From: CAZGRP01 sp964527995
Lineage (GTDB): Bacteria; Zhuqueibacterota; Zhuqueibacteria; Oceanimicrobiales; CAZGRP01
Assembly (NCBI GenBank): GCA_964527995.1
Contig: CAZGRP010000060.1
Coordinates: forward strand, 1-23,793
Reading direction: 5' to 3'
Length of the DNA stretch: 23,793 nucleotides
The position numbers and the translations under genes are program-made. The notes under the pieces were generated by a model. The model was not told the DNA's origin. It did not search any database and saw only the letters and a list, made by a program, of their open reading frames with translations. Below are positions 1-7,629 of this stretch, in pieces. Numbering within the stretch: position 1 is the stretch's first letter; each line of letters begins with the position of its first letter.

Positions 1-2346
1 CTCAAGAAGACCACGGGCGAGGGCGTCTACACCGACGACATCAAGCTACCGGGCATGCTGGTGGGCAAGATTCTGCGCAGCCCTTTTGCGCACGCCCGGG
101 TCAAGCGTATTGATGTGAGCAAGGCCAGGGCGCTGCCAGGAGTGCACGCGGTGATCACCGGCGATGTGCCGGGTGCGCAGAATCGCTTCGGTGTGCTTCC
201 GATCTCGAAGGACGAGATCGCCCTGCCCAAGCCAGGGGCTCCAGGCCGCGAGGGCAAGGTGCTCTATGTCGGCGACTGCGTGGCTGCTGTTGCTGCCGAC
301 GATGAGGAAATCGCCCTCGAGGCGTTGCGGCAGATCGAGGTGGAGTGGGAGGAGTTGCCGCCCGTGCTGCGCCCCGAGGAGGCGATGAACCCCACCGACG
401 AACCGCTCCAGGATCGCACCGAAGACGGCACCAACATCCACAAATCGGTGGAGCAGCACTTCGGCGATGTTCCGCGCGCGCTGAAACGCTCCACCTATGT
501 GCGAACCGCTGAGTTCGAGTTCGTCGGCCTCAATCACGCCTTCACCGAGCCCCATTGCGCCATCGCGAACTTCGATGCCGACGGCCGGCTCACCGTCTGG
601 TCCGCTCAGCAGGTGCCGCATTATCTACACCGCGCTCTCGCTGAAGTGCTGGAGATGCCCATGCACAAAATCCGCGTCATCCGTCCCATGGTGGGTGGCG
701 GCTTCGGCGGAAAGAGCGATCCGTTTCCGCACGAAATCATTGCCGCTCTGCTGGCGCGGGAGTGCGGTCGGCCGGTGAAGATCCGCTTCGACCGTGAGGA
801 GGTGTTTTTGACCAACCATGGCCGCCATCCGACCAAGACGCGCATCACGATGGCTGCCAATGAAAGAGGCAGAATCACTGCGCTGGACCTCGATGCCACC
901 ATCGACGGAGGCGCCTGGGGCAGCTTCGGCGTGGTGACCACCTACTACAACGGCGTCCTTGCCATGGGCCCGTATCGCATCCCCAACTTCCACTACGCAG
1001 GCCGCCGGGTCTACACGAACAAGGCACCTTGCGGTGCCATGCGGGGGCACGGCGCTGTCAACACCCGCTTTGCCCTGGAAGTCGTGATGGACATGCTGGC
1101 CGAAGACGCCGGCATGGACCCATGCGACTTCCGCCTCAAGAATCTACTACCGAGCAACACCGAGACGATCAACGGCTTTCGCATCACCAGCAACGGTACC
1201 CGCGAGTGCATTCTCCAGGCGCGCAAGCGCTCCGAATGGGACCGCAAGCATGGACGCATGGCCTACGGCGAAGGCATCGGTGTTGCGTGCGGCTTCTATA
1301 TCAGCGGCAGTGCGCATCGCATCCACTTCAACGAACTGCCGCAGTCGACCGTGCATCTCAAGATCGACATGGACGGCGGCATTACCTTGCATTGCCTGGC
1401 GGCCGAAATCGGCCAGGGAAGTGACACCATGCTGGCGCAGTGTGTGGCCGAGCCGCTGGGCGTGCGGCTCGACCGCGTGCGCATCTTCTCTCAGGACTCG
1501 GACACCGACCCGATCGACCTGGGTTCCTATTCCAGCCGCGTCACCTTCATGGCCGGGAATGCAGCCCTGCGTGCGGCCGAAACGATTCGTCACAAGCTGG
1601 CTCAGGCCGCTCACCGCCTCACCGGCTACCCGGCGGAAGGATTCATGTTCCGGGACGAGCAGGTGATTTACGCTCCGAATCCAAGAATCCGGTTGTCGTT
1701 CGATGAGGTGTTGCAGGAAGCCCTGGCTCGCAACGGTGCCTTGATGGCGAAGGGAATCTACCAGTCACCGCCGCCGATCGGCAAGCGCGGCGCCTTCAAG
1801 GGGTGGCGGGCCGGTCTCTCGCCTACCTACAGCTTCCAGGCCTACATCGCCCAGGTGAGCGTCGATCCTGAGACCTTTGAAGTGCGTGTGCAGAAGGTTT
1901 GGGCGGCGCACGATTGTGGCAAGGCGCTCAACCCGCTGGCAGTAGAAGGACAGATTGAAGGGTGCATCCACATGGGGCTGGGGCAGGCACTGAGCGAAGA
2001 GATGCCGTACATCAAGGACGCCATCCGCGGCCCGAACTTCCTTGACTACCGCCCGCTGACGCCGATGCAGATGCCCGAGGTCGATGTCATCATCATCGAG
2101 AGCAACGACCCGGAGGGCCCCTTCGGCGCCAAGGAGGCTGGTGAGGGACCGCTGCACCCGGTTCTGCCTGCCGTGGCGAATGCGATCTACGATGCCATCG
2201 GCGTGCGGATGTTCTCGTTGCCGATGACGCCGGATAAGATCTGGAGGGAGGTGCGTAGGATCAGGGCACGGAGTTCTCGGAGAAGCGCAGAGGGCATAGA
2301 GGTGCAGATGGATACGTCACCCGCGATTCTGGATCAAAACAAATGA
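1..2346 (+). CDS. Molybdopterin-binding (large) subunit of a xanthine dehydrogenase family hydroxylase/reductase, HcrA-like; 5' partial
   Basis: Large Mo-cofactor subunit of a molybdenum hydroxylase. The frame is open from base 1 (it begins LKKTTGEGVYTDDIKLPGML, the usual N-terminal region of the a/b hammerhead domain), so the gene starts upstream; 781 residues are present. Family marks seen in order are RSPFAHARV, the glycine-rich GGGFGGKSD loop of the Mo-binding domain, PCGAMRGHGAVN, and near the C-terminus FGAKEAGEG, whose second Glu (codon 2143-2145) is the expected catalytic glutamate. The RGHG and GPFGAKEA(G/S)EG forms recall 4-hydroxybenzoyl-CoA reductase alpha subunits (HcrA), and the FAD subunit at 4322 carries the matching beta-subunit hallmark. 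The substrate is inferred, not shown; a nicotinate- or purine-type hydroxylase remains possible. Past the normal end (PDKIWREV) there is a tail of about 30 residues rich in Arg and Ser. The [2Fe-2S] subunit is not in the window and may lie upstream. Confidence 0.93.
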   Translation, partial: LKKTTGEGVYTDDIKLPGMLVGKILRSPFAHARVKRIDVSKARALPGVHAVITGDVPGAQNRFGVLPISKDEIALPKPGAPGREGKVLYVGDCVAAVAADDEEIALEALRQIEVEWEELPPVLRPEEAMNPTDEPLQDRTEDGTNIHKSVEQHFGDVPRALKRSTYVRTAEFEFVGLNHAFTEPHCAIANFDADGRLTVWSAQQVPHYLHRALAEVLEMPMHKIRVIRPMVGGGFGGKSDPFPHEIIAALLARECGRPVKIRFDREEVFLTNHGRHPTKTRITMAANERGRITALDLDATIDGGAWGSFGVVTTYYNGVLAMGPYRIPNFHYAGRRVYTNKAPCGAMRGHGAVNTRFALEVVMDMLAEDAGMDPCDFRLKNLLPSNTETINGFRITSNGTRECILQARKRSEWDRKHGRMAYGEGIGVACGFYISGSAHRIHFNELPQSTVHLKIDMDGGITLHCLAAEIGQGSDTMLAQCVAEPLGVRLDRVRIFSQDSDTDPIDLGSYSSRVTFMAGNAALRAAETIRHKLAQAAHRLTGYPAEGFMFRDEQVIYAPNPRIRLSFDEVLQEALARNGALMAKGIYQSPPPIGKRGAFKGWRAGLSPTYSFQAYIAQVSVDPETFEVRVQKVWAAHDCGKALNPLAVEGQIEGCIHMGLGQALSEEMPYIKDAIRGPNFLDYRPLTPMQMPEVDVIIIESNDPEGPFGAKEAGEGPLHPVLPAVANAIYDAIGVRMFSLPMTPDKIWREVRRIRARSSRRSAEGIEVQMDTSPAILDQNK

Positions 2347-2430
2347 CTTTCGGAACCGGGCGACTCTTTCAGAAGCACAATGTACCGATCGCTACCGCGA
2401 GGGAGATGAACTCTCAAAAGAGGAAACGGG

Positions 2431-2691
2431 ATGGGAGGTAAGAAAAAGGGCCGTTTGCCTAAGAATATGAGCCTCGAAGAGGCTGGCGAATTCTGGGACG
2501 AGCACGATATCTTCGAATTCGGCCACTTTCCTGAGGTAAAGGTGGAGTTTGACCTCAAGAAGAAACGCTGCGTGGGTATTCGTGAAGAAGTCTTCCGCTT
2601 GCTCGAATCCTATGCCCGCAACGAAGAGGTCGACATTGAATCGCTGGTCGAGAAGTGGATCACGGAGAAAATCCAGGAGGCAAGCCGTTGA
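2431..2691 (+). CDS. CopG/BrnA-type antitoxin-like protein, orphan (86 aa)
   Basis: Small charged protein resembling the CopG_antitoxin family (BrnA-like). The N-terminal half has the SLEEAGEFWDEHD signature, followed by a strand-like segment (VKVEFDLKKKRCVGI) and a predicted helix-turn-helix-like end (REEVFRLLESYARNEEVDIE, then SLVEKWITEKI), the expected order of a ribbon-helix-helix antitoxin. The start is supported by AGAGGAAACGGG just upstream of the ATG. No BrnT-like or other toxin gene lies next to it: upstream is the molybdopterin subunit, and downstream, overlapping by 4 nt, is a small membrane protein. It may be a stand-alone DNA-binding regulator or half of a decayed toxin-antitoxin pair. 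The family call rests on pattern recognition of the FWD-HD motif and the C-terminal layout. Confidence 0.7.
   Translation: MGGKKKGRLPKNMSLEEAGEFWDEHDIFEFGHFPEVKVEFDLKKKRCVGIREEVFRLLESYARNEEVDIESLVEKWITEKIQEASR
2675..2680 (+). promoter_or_regulatory. Ribosome binding site AGGAGG deciding a TTG start
   Basis: A perfect AGGAGG ends 7 nt before TTG at 2688. This supports initiation at the TTG, which overlaps the TGA stop of the preceding antitoxin-like gene, rather than at the in-frame ATG at 2655 inside that gene. Confidence 0.75.
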
Positions 2692-3113
2692 CTCAAACAG
2701 CAGCGAACGGCACCCCACGCGCTCCATGGACCGCCTGGCTGGCGGTCTTCTTGGGGGTGGTCGAAGGTGGTTGGATGTTGTTCGACGGGCTTCACCGGCT
2801 GTTTACGGGCGACTTCGTGCGCATCGACGGCCGGCTGGGGCCGTGGGCTGAGATCGTCGCCGCCTTCGGCATCGATCCGATGAGCATGGGCATCCCTTTT
2901 GCGATCCTCGGGGCCCTTTGGATTACTGGTTGCGCCGGCATGATCGCCATGAAACCGTGGGCCTGGAAGCTGACCCTGGCAATGGCGATGATCTCACTGT
3001 TCTATCTGCTCTTCGGCACCCTGATGGCCTTCGTGGTCTTGATCCTGCTCCTGATGCAGAAAACGCGAGAGGTCTACGTGGTTCCACTTCCTACGCAGCA
3101 GCCGGAGTCGTGA
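2688..3113 (+). CDS. Small integral membrane protein of unknown function (141 aa)
   Basis: Not recognised as a named family. With the TTG start at 2688 the protein has 141 residues and three to four hydrophobic segments: WTAWLAVFLGVVEGGWMLFD near residues 14-33, MGIPFAILGALWITGCAGMI in the middle, and a long hydrophobic stretch (LTLAMAMISLFYLLFGTLMA then FVVLILLLM) that could form two helices, followed by a basic and polar tail. It is therefore predicted to sit in the inner membrane. The TTG overlaps the upstream stop codon (TTGA) and has a perfect AGGAGG, so translation is probably coupled to the antitoxin-like gene. An in-frame ATG at 2655 would add 11 residues but sits inside that gene without a comparable ribosome binding site. 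No function can be assigned from the sequence. Confidence 0.75.
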   Translation: MTQTAANGTPRAPWTAWLAVFLGVVEGGWMLFDGLHRLFTGDFVRIDGRLGPWAEIVAAFGIDPMSMGIPFAILGALWITGCAGMIAMKPWAWKLTLAMAMISLFYLLFGTLMAFVVLILLLMQKTREVYVVPLPTQQPES

Positions 3114-3135
3114 ATAGACGGAAAGGAGGGAGAGG

Positions 3136-4146
3136 ATGCGTTCAATCTGGTTTCTGGTAGTCGCACAGGTCGTTCTTGGATTGACAGTGCGGTCCGTGCA
3201 AGCACAAGATGGAGATCACAGGATTGGGTTGCGGCGCCCGGTGCACACTTATTCGATTGTCGCCCGTGACACCGTGACCGGCGAGATGGGGGTGGCGGTG
3301 CAGTCGCACTGGTTCTCGGTGGGGTCGCTGGTCATTTGGGGCGAGGCCGGCGTCGGCGTAGTTGCGACACAGTCGTTCGTCGATGTCACCTATGGCCCTC
3401 TGGGCCTGGCGCTGATGAGAGCGGGACGGACAGCCAAGCAAGCGCTGGAGGCGTTGAAGGTTGCGGACCCGCACCCGGAGGTGCGCCAGGTGGCCATGCT
3501 GGACGCACGCGGCAACGTAGCTGCATTCACGGGGGAGAAATGCATTCCTGCGGCGGGGCACATCGTCGGTGACAACTTTTCGGTGCAGGCCAACCTGATG
3601 CTCAACGACAAAGTCTGGCCTGCCATGGCCAAGGCGTATCGGAACGCCAAAGGCGATCTCGCCGATCGCATGCTGGCGGCCCTCGAGGCAGCGCAATCCG
3701 TCGGCGGCGATATCCGTGGCAAACAGTCCGCGGCGATTCTGATTGTGAAGGGCGAATCGACCGGGCGGCCGTGGGCGGACAGGGTGATGGACTTGCGCGT
3801 CGAGGACAGCCCGAATCCCCTGAAAGAGCTGAGGCGGCTGGTGCGATTGCATCGCGCCTACGAGCACATGAACAACGGCGACCTGGCGGTGGAGCGCGGT
3901 GAGGTGGACCGAGCGCTGCGCGAGTACGGAGCCGCTGAGGCCATGTTCCCCGACAATCTCGAAATGAAGTTCTGGCATGCGGTTTCGCTGGTCAACATGG
4001 GGCGCGTCGAGGAGTCGTTGCCGCTCTTCGAGGAGATCTTCAAGAAGGACAAGAACTGGGCCTTGCTCTTGCCGCGGCTGCCGAAGGTAGATCTGCTGAA
4101 AGCCGATGAGAAGACGCTCAAGAGGATTCTGGCGGTAGGGAGATAG
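3136..4146 (+). CDS. Exported DUF1028 domain protein with C-terminal TPR-like repeats
   Basis: Residues 1-23 look like a Sec signal peptide (hydrophobic core WFLVVAQVVLGLTV, probable cleavage after VQA). Mature residues from about 30 to 235 match the DUF1028 family, an Ntn-hydrolase-like fold of uncertain activity: HTYSIVARD, GEMGVAVQSHWFSVG, GVVATQSFVDVTYGP and the later GVDI-like region (SVGGDIRGKQSAAI). Residues of about 240-310 form two helix-turn-helix pairs (AYEHMNNGDLAVERGEVDRA then LREYGAAEAMFPDN; FWHAVSLVNMGRVEESLPLF) typical of TPR units. DUF1028 proteins often carry extra C-terminal domains. The start is well supported by AAAGGAGG upstream. It sits between the two molybdenum-hydroxylase subunits, which may mean an extracytoplasmic hydrolase role in the same substrate pathway; that link is only positional. 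Length 336 aa. Confidence 0.87.
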   Translation: MRSIWFLVVAQVVLGLTVRSVQAQDGDHRIGLRRPVHTYSIVARDTVTGEMGVAVQSHWFSVGSLVIWGEAGVGVVATQSFVDVTYGPLGLALMRAGRTAKQALEALKVADPHPEVRQVAMLDARGNVAAFTGEKCIPAAGHIVGDNFSVQANLMLNDKVWPAMAKAYRNAKGDLADRMLAALEAAQSVGGDIRGKQSAAILIVKGESTGRPWADRVMDLRVEDSPNPLKELRRLVRLHRAYEHMNNGDLAVERGEVDRALREYGAAEAMFPDNLEMKFWHAVSLVNMGRVEESLPLFEEIFKKDKNWALLLPRLPKVDLLKADEKTLKRILAVGR

Positions 4147-4321
4147 AGAGGGCTGGTGTGTCGAGTGTCGAGCGGGAAGCGATGTTAGGAGAGTTTTCCA
4201 GTGTGATTCCAGTCGATCCTCGACCGTTGTCTCTGCATCCACTCTGGCCACTGCGACGGCACACCATCTTCCATCAACTATCTTCACTGTTGAATGTCAG
4301 CTGGAAACACGATAAGAAAGC

Positions 4322-5290
4322 ATGATCTTACCCAGGTTTCACTACCACCGCCCCCGCACCCTTGAGGAGGCTCTGAAGATCGCGGTCGATTGCGGCGGCG
4401 ATTTTGACTACCTGGCCGGTGGGACCGACATTCTGCCGAACTACAAAAACCGCCTGAACAACCGTGGCAATCTGATCAGCCTGACCGGAATCCGGGAGTT
4501 GCACCAGACCGGGCGGGACCGAATCGGTGCCCTGGTGACGCTGCGGGAAATCGAGCGCAGCCGCGAGATCGGCGACAGGTTTCAGGTGCTCCCTGAGACG
4601 TGCCGGCTGATCGCCACACCGCTGCTCCGAGAGGCGGGCACGGTGGGTGGCAACGTTCTTCTCGACACGCGCTGCTGGTTCTTCAACCAGTCCTTCCTGT
4701 GGCGTCAGTCCAAGAACTTCTGCCTCAAGGCAGAGGGTAGTCAGTGCCTGGTGGTGCCGCAGCAGGAGACCTGTTACGCGACCTATTCGGGCGATCTGGC
4801 GCCGGTGTTGATGGTCCTGGGCGCCAGCTTCCACCTCGTGGGTCCCGAGGGCGAGCGTGAGGTGCCGGCGCGCAGGTTTTTCACGCACGATGGCATCACC
4901 CGCAACGTCAAGCTGCCCGAGGAGATTCTGACGCACATCACCCTGCCGCCGGAGTCGCGGACCCTGCGTGCCGGGTACAAGAAGCTGCGGGCGCGCGACT
5001 CGATGGACTATCCGGTGATGGGGACTGCAGTGGCGCTGCGCCTGGAGGGCAAGACGATCGCAGCACTGCGTATCGCTGTGACCGGCACCAACACAACGCC
5101 TCTCGACTTTACGGAGGTCACCGAGCCCTATATCGGCGAGCCGTTGACACCGGAGCTCATCGGCGTGCTCAGCGAAGAAGTCATGAACCGGGTCACGCCT
5201 TATCGCAACGTACACTTCACGCCGCAGTACCGCAAGGCCATGGTGGGTGTGTTTGCGCGCCGACTTTTGGAGGAGCTGGCGGAAGGGTAG
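4322..5290 (+). CDS. FAD-binding subunit of xanthine dehydrogenase family, 4-hydroxybenzoyl-CoA reductase beta (HcrB)-like with extra [4Fe-4S] site
   Basis: Medium FAD subunit, 322 aa, which passes electrons between the iron-sulfur subunit and FAD of a molybdenum enzyme. The N-terminus (YHRPRTLEEAL) and LAGGTDILPNYKN are the FAD pyrophosphate-binding motif; REAGTVGGNVLLDTR is the second FAD motif. Between the two halves of the FAD domain there is an insertion with four cysteines at residues 118, 134, 142 and 151. Their spacing (+16, +8, +9) matches my recollection of the extra [4Fe-4S] ligands of Thauera 4-hydroxybenzoyl-CoA reductase beta (Cys122, 138, 146, 155). The C-terminal domain is of the CO dehydrogenase flavoprotein type. 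The insertion argues for a low-potential reductase working on a CoA-thioester aromatic substrate rather than a plain hydroxylase. Only AAGAAAG precedes the ATG, so the ribosome binding site is weak. It is separated from the large subunit by three unrelated genes. Confidence 0.93.
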   Translation: MILPRFHYHRPRTLEEALKIAVDCGGDFDYLAGGTDILPNYKNRLNNRGNLISLTGIRELHQTGRDRIGALVTLREIERSREIGDRFQVLPETCRLIATPLLREAGTVGGNVLLDTRCWFFNQSFLWRQSKNFCLKAEGSQCLVVPQQETCYATYSGDLAPVLMVLGASFHLVGPEGEREVPARRFFTHDGITRNVKLPEEILTHITLPPESRTLRAGYKKLRARDSMDYPVMGTAVALRLEGKTIAALRIAVTGTNTTPLDFTEVTEPYIGEPLTPELIGVLSEEVMNRVTPYRNVHFTPQYRKAMVGVFARRLLEELAEG

Positions 5291-5335
5291 CAGTGGCGGA
5301 CGCCGGAGGATTGGGTCCCAGGTATCAGGAGAGAT

Positions 5336-6199
5336 ATGAAGAACGGCATCATCGACATCCACATTCACGTGCAGCCATGGTGGCAACTGAAGCCTGAGGT
5401 GCAGAAGAGCATGGCCATGGGCCGCGAGGACTACCAGCAGTTGATCGAGATCATGCGCGATCCCGAGAAGTTTCTGCGCATCCTCGACGACGCTGGGGTT
5501 GAGAAGGCTGGTCTGATCAACTACGTCAGTCCCGACCTGATGGGGTTTGACATCGACGTCAATGACTTTGCTGCCCAGTATGCCAGCGCCGCTCCCGACC
5601 GGCTGATCCCGTTCGGCTCGGTGCACCCGCGACTGACGCCCAGGCCGGGCGAAGAGGTCGATCGCCTGGTCGAGGATCTTGGCATCCGCTTTCTCAAGAT
5701 TCATCCACCGCATCAGTTGATCTACCCGAACCAGTACCGCTCCGGCCTGGGGCCACTGGCGCAGATCTACGAACGCGCCCAGCGCCATGGCTGCGTGATC
5801 ATGTTCCACACCGGAACGTCGATCTTTCCGGGTGCCCGCAACATCTACGGGGATCCGATCTACTGTGATGACGTAGCTGTAGATTTTCCCGATCTGAAGA
5901 TCATCCTGGCGCACGGCGGCAGACCGCTATGGATGGACACAGCGTTCTTTCTTGTGCGCCGGCATCGAAATGTGTACATGGACATTTCCGGCATACCGCC
6001 GCAGAAACTGCTCGACTACTTCCCGCGTCTTGAGACAATCGCGGACAAGGTTCTGTGGGGCACCGACTGGCCCGGGCCGGGTGTTCCCGATGTCGCCGGA
6101 AATATCGAGAAGTTCCTCGATCTTCCAATTCGTGAGGAAATCATGGACAGAATCCTACGCAAGAATGCGCTCGAGATTTTGGACTCCCTGAGTCCGTAG
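5336..6199 (+). CDS. Amidohydrolase-2 family metal-dependent TIM-barrel hydrolase/decarboxylase
   Basis: 287 aa, the usual length for the amidohydrolase-2 (ACMSD/resorcylate decarboxylase-like) family. The metal and catalytic residues can be placed: the HxH pair His9 and His11 (DIHIH), His158 in MFHTGT, His193 in LAHGG and Asp244 in GTDWPG. A conserved KIHPPHQ segment lies in the middle. These enzymes act on ring-cleavage or carboxylated aromatic intermediates (decarboxylation, hydration or hydrolysis) in the cytoplasm. Being 45 nt after the HcrB-like FAD subunit fits a role in the same aromatic or heterocycle route; the specific reaction cannot be read from the sequence. The start is supported by CAGGAGAG a few bases before the ATG. 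All key residues are intact. Confidence 0.9.
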   Translation: MKNGIIDIHIHVQPWWQLKPEVQKSMAMGREDYQQLIEIMRDPEKFLRILDDAGVEKAGLINYVSPDLMGFDIDVNDFAAQYASAAPDRLIPFGSVHPRLTPRPGEEVDRLVEDLGIRFLKIHPPHQLIYPNQYRSGLGPLAQIYERAQRHGCVIMFHTGTSIFPGARNIYGDPIYCDDVAVDFPDLKIILAHGGRPLWMDTAFFLVRRHRNVYMDISGIPPQKLLDYFPRLETIADKVLWGTDWPGPGVPDVAGNIEKFLDLPIREEIMDRILRKNALEILDSLSP

Positions 6200-6334
6200 G
6201 CGGCCGTCCACGGAGTCGGCCACAGGGGCTCGCGCTCGCTGGCGCTGCTGCCAGCCGGAAGGCTCGATGCCGACAAATGTTGAGCGTGCGTGTCTGTATG
6301 CAGGCATGCCCGAATCGTCTCTTACATCGAGATC

Positions 6335-6341
6335 AAAGGAG
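6335..6341 (+). promoter_or_regulatory. Ribosome binding site AAAGGAG deciding a GTG start
   Basis: AAAGGAG lies 7 nt before GTG at 6349. It selects that GTG as the start of the amino-acid dehydrogenase in preference to the upstream in-frame ATG codons (6277 and 6298), whose extra residues are not family-like. Confidence 0.75.
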
Positions 6342-6348
6342 AATTGAC

Positions 6349-7590
6349 GTGCCGGAACAAAGAGCTGCAATTCAACGACAATACATCCGCGGTCGCGATC
6401 CGATGCTCATCGTCGACTACGTGGACGAGATCTTCGGCGCCAGGGGTTACCTGGTGATCGACATGCTCGTGAACGGTGTTGCGGGCGGCGGTATCCGCAT
6501 GCGCCGGGGGGTGACCGCCGCGGATGTGACCAAGCTGGCGCAGGTGATGACGCTTAAGTTCACACTGGTCGAACCGAACATCGGCGGCGCCAAGTGCGGC
6601 ATCGATTACGACTATCGCAGGCCTGACAAACTAATCGTCATGCAGCGTTTCGTGGAGTTCATTCGCCCTTTCCTGCGCACCTGCTATGTCACCGGCGCCG
6701 ACCTGAATACCAACGAAGAAGAAGTGATCTCCTGCATGCGCTCGGTGCGCATCGACTGTCCGCAGTATGCCCTCGCCCGCCGGCTTGGGAATGAAAGCGA
6801 GAGAGTGGCCCGTTTCAGCACAGGGATCCACTTGCCGCTGCCGGGCCCGGGGAACATTCGCCTGAATGCTGCTGCCACCGGGTACAGCATCTTTGCAGCC
6901 GCCAGGGCGGCTTTGCCCGAGGAGACCACCGAGGGCCGAACAGTGGCCATCCAGGGCTTCGGAAACGTCGGCGGCAGCGCCGCCAAGTTCTTTTTCGAAG
7001 ACGGCGCCAAGGTTGTGGCTGTCTCTGATCGCGACGGCGTGATCCACTGTGCCGACGGCCTCGACATGAATCTGCTGCTGGCAAAACGGGATGACAAATA
7101 CAAGCTGGTCTTTTCCAATCTCCTCAAAGACCAGGACCGCCCGAAGAACTACGAGTTCCTTGCGGATCCGGAGGACATCCTCGATGTCGATGCCGAGGTT
7201 TTCGTGCCGGCGGCGGACTCGGAGCTCATCACCGAGAGCAACTACCGCCGGCTCAAGGCCCGCCTCATTTCCTGCGGCGCCAACGATCCTTTTCGGCCGG
7301 CCGAACTGGAAGAGCGATTCTTCGAGCAGGGCACCCTGGTGATCCCCGACTTCATCGCCAATTCGGGGACCGCAATCCTGTATCATGAGCTGATCCAGGG
7401 AGAAGCCGCGCTCGACCTGGAGGAGCTTCTCGGCCGCATCGGCAAAAGAGTGCAGAATGCTGTGCGCGAGGCTCTCTCTCTGTCCCGCAGCGAGGAGATC
7501 TCACCGCGCCTGGCTGCCGAGAGAATTGCGAGAGAAAAGATCGACGAGTATCCAAGCAAGTATGTCACGACAGTCACCCGGCGTCTCTAA
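6349..7590 (+). CDS. Glu/Leu/Phe/Val dehydrogenase family protein, Leu/Val-like substrate site
   Basis: NAD(P)-dependent amino-acid dehydrogenase, 413 aa from the GTG start. The N-terminal substrate domain keeps the two active-site lysines (Lys70 in MTLK, Lys82 in IGGAKCG, 12 apart as in leucine dehydrogenase Lys68/Lys80) and the catalytic Asp118 in GADLNTN. The Rossmann domain has IQGFGNVGGSAA. The position equivalent to glutamate-dehydrogenase Lys89, which holds the substrate gamma-carboxylate in K-GG-R motifs, is Gly46 here (AGGGIRMRR), as expected for non-glutamate members. The second Gly of GGxKGG is Cys83. The likely reaction is reversible oxidative deamination of a branched or hydrophobic amino acid to its 2-oxo acid, which could feed the fused E1 at 16440. 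NAD versus NADP preference and exact substrate remain unknown. It would be labelled glutamate dehydrogenase by homology alone; the residues argue for caution. Confidence 0.9.
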   Translation: MPEQRAAIQRQYIRGRDPMLIVDYVDEIFGARGYLVIDMLVNGVAGGGIRMRRGVTAADVTKLAQVMTLKFTLVEPNIGGAKCGIDYDYRRPDKLIVMQRFVEFIRPFLRTCYVTGADLNTNEEEVISCMRSVRIDCPQYALARRLGNESERVARFSTGIHLPLPGPGNIRLNAAATGYSIFAAARAALPEETTEGRTVAIQGFGNVGGSAAKFFFEDGAKVVAVSDRDGVIHCADGLDMNLLLAKRDDKYKLVFSNLLKDQDRPKNYEFLADPEDILDVDAEVFVPAADSELITESNYRRLKARLISCGANDPFRPAELEERFFEQGTLVIPDFIANSGTAILYHELIQGEAALDLEELLGRIGKRVQNAVREALSLSRSEEISPRLAAERIAREKIDEYPSKYVTTVTRRL

Positions 7591-7629
7591 CCTTTGATTG
7601 ATCTCAACTAAAGGCGGAAAGGTGCATCG

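Noticed and set aside
4290..4316. Possible promoter TTGAAT...GATAAG before the FAD subunit
   Set aside because: The spacer is only 15 nt, the -10 match is weak, and it would place the transcription start at the ATG itself.
4328..5914. Long open frame of 528 codons on the minus strand
   Set aside because: It lies opposite the HcrB-like and amidohydrolase genes; composition is a GC-rich shadow, it matches no family, and both + strand genes have intact motifs.
6238..6255. Hairpin GCTGGC-GCTGCT-GCCAGC after the amidohydrolase, and GGACTC-CCT-GAGTCC at 6181-6195 within its end
   Set aside because: Both are perfect 6-bp stems, but neither is followed by a T run, so I do not call an intrinsic terminator; chance stems are common at this GC content.
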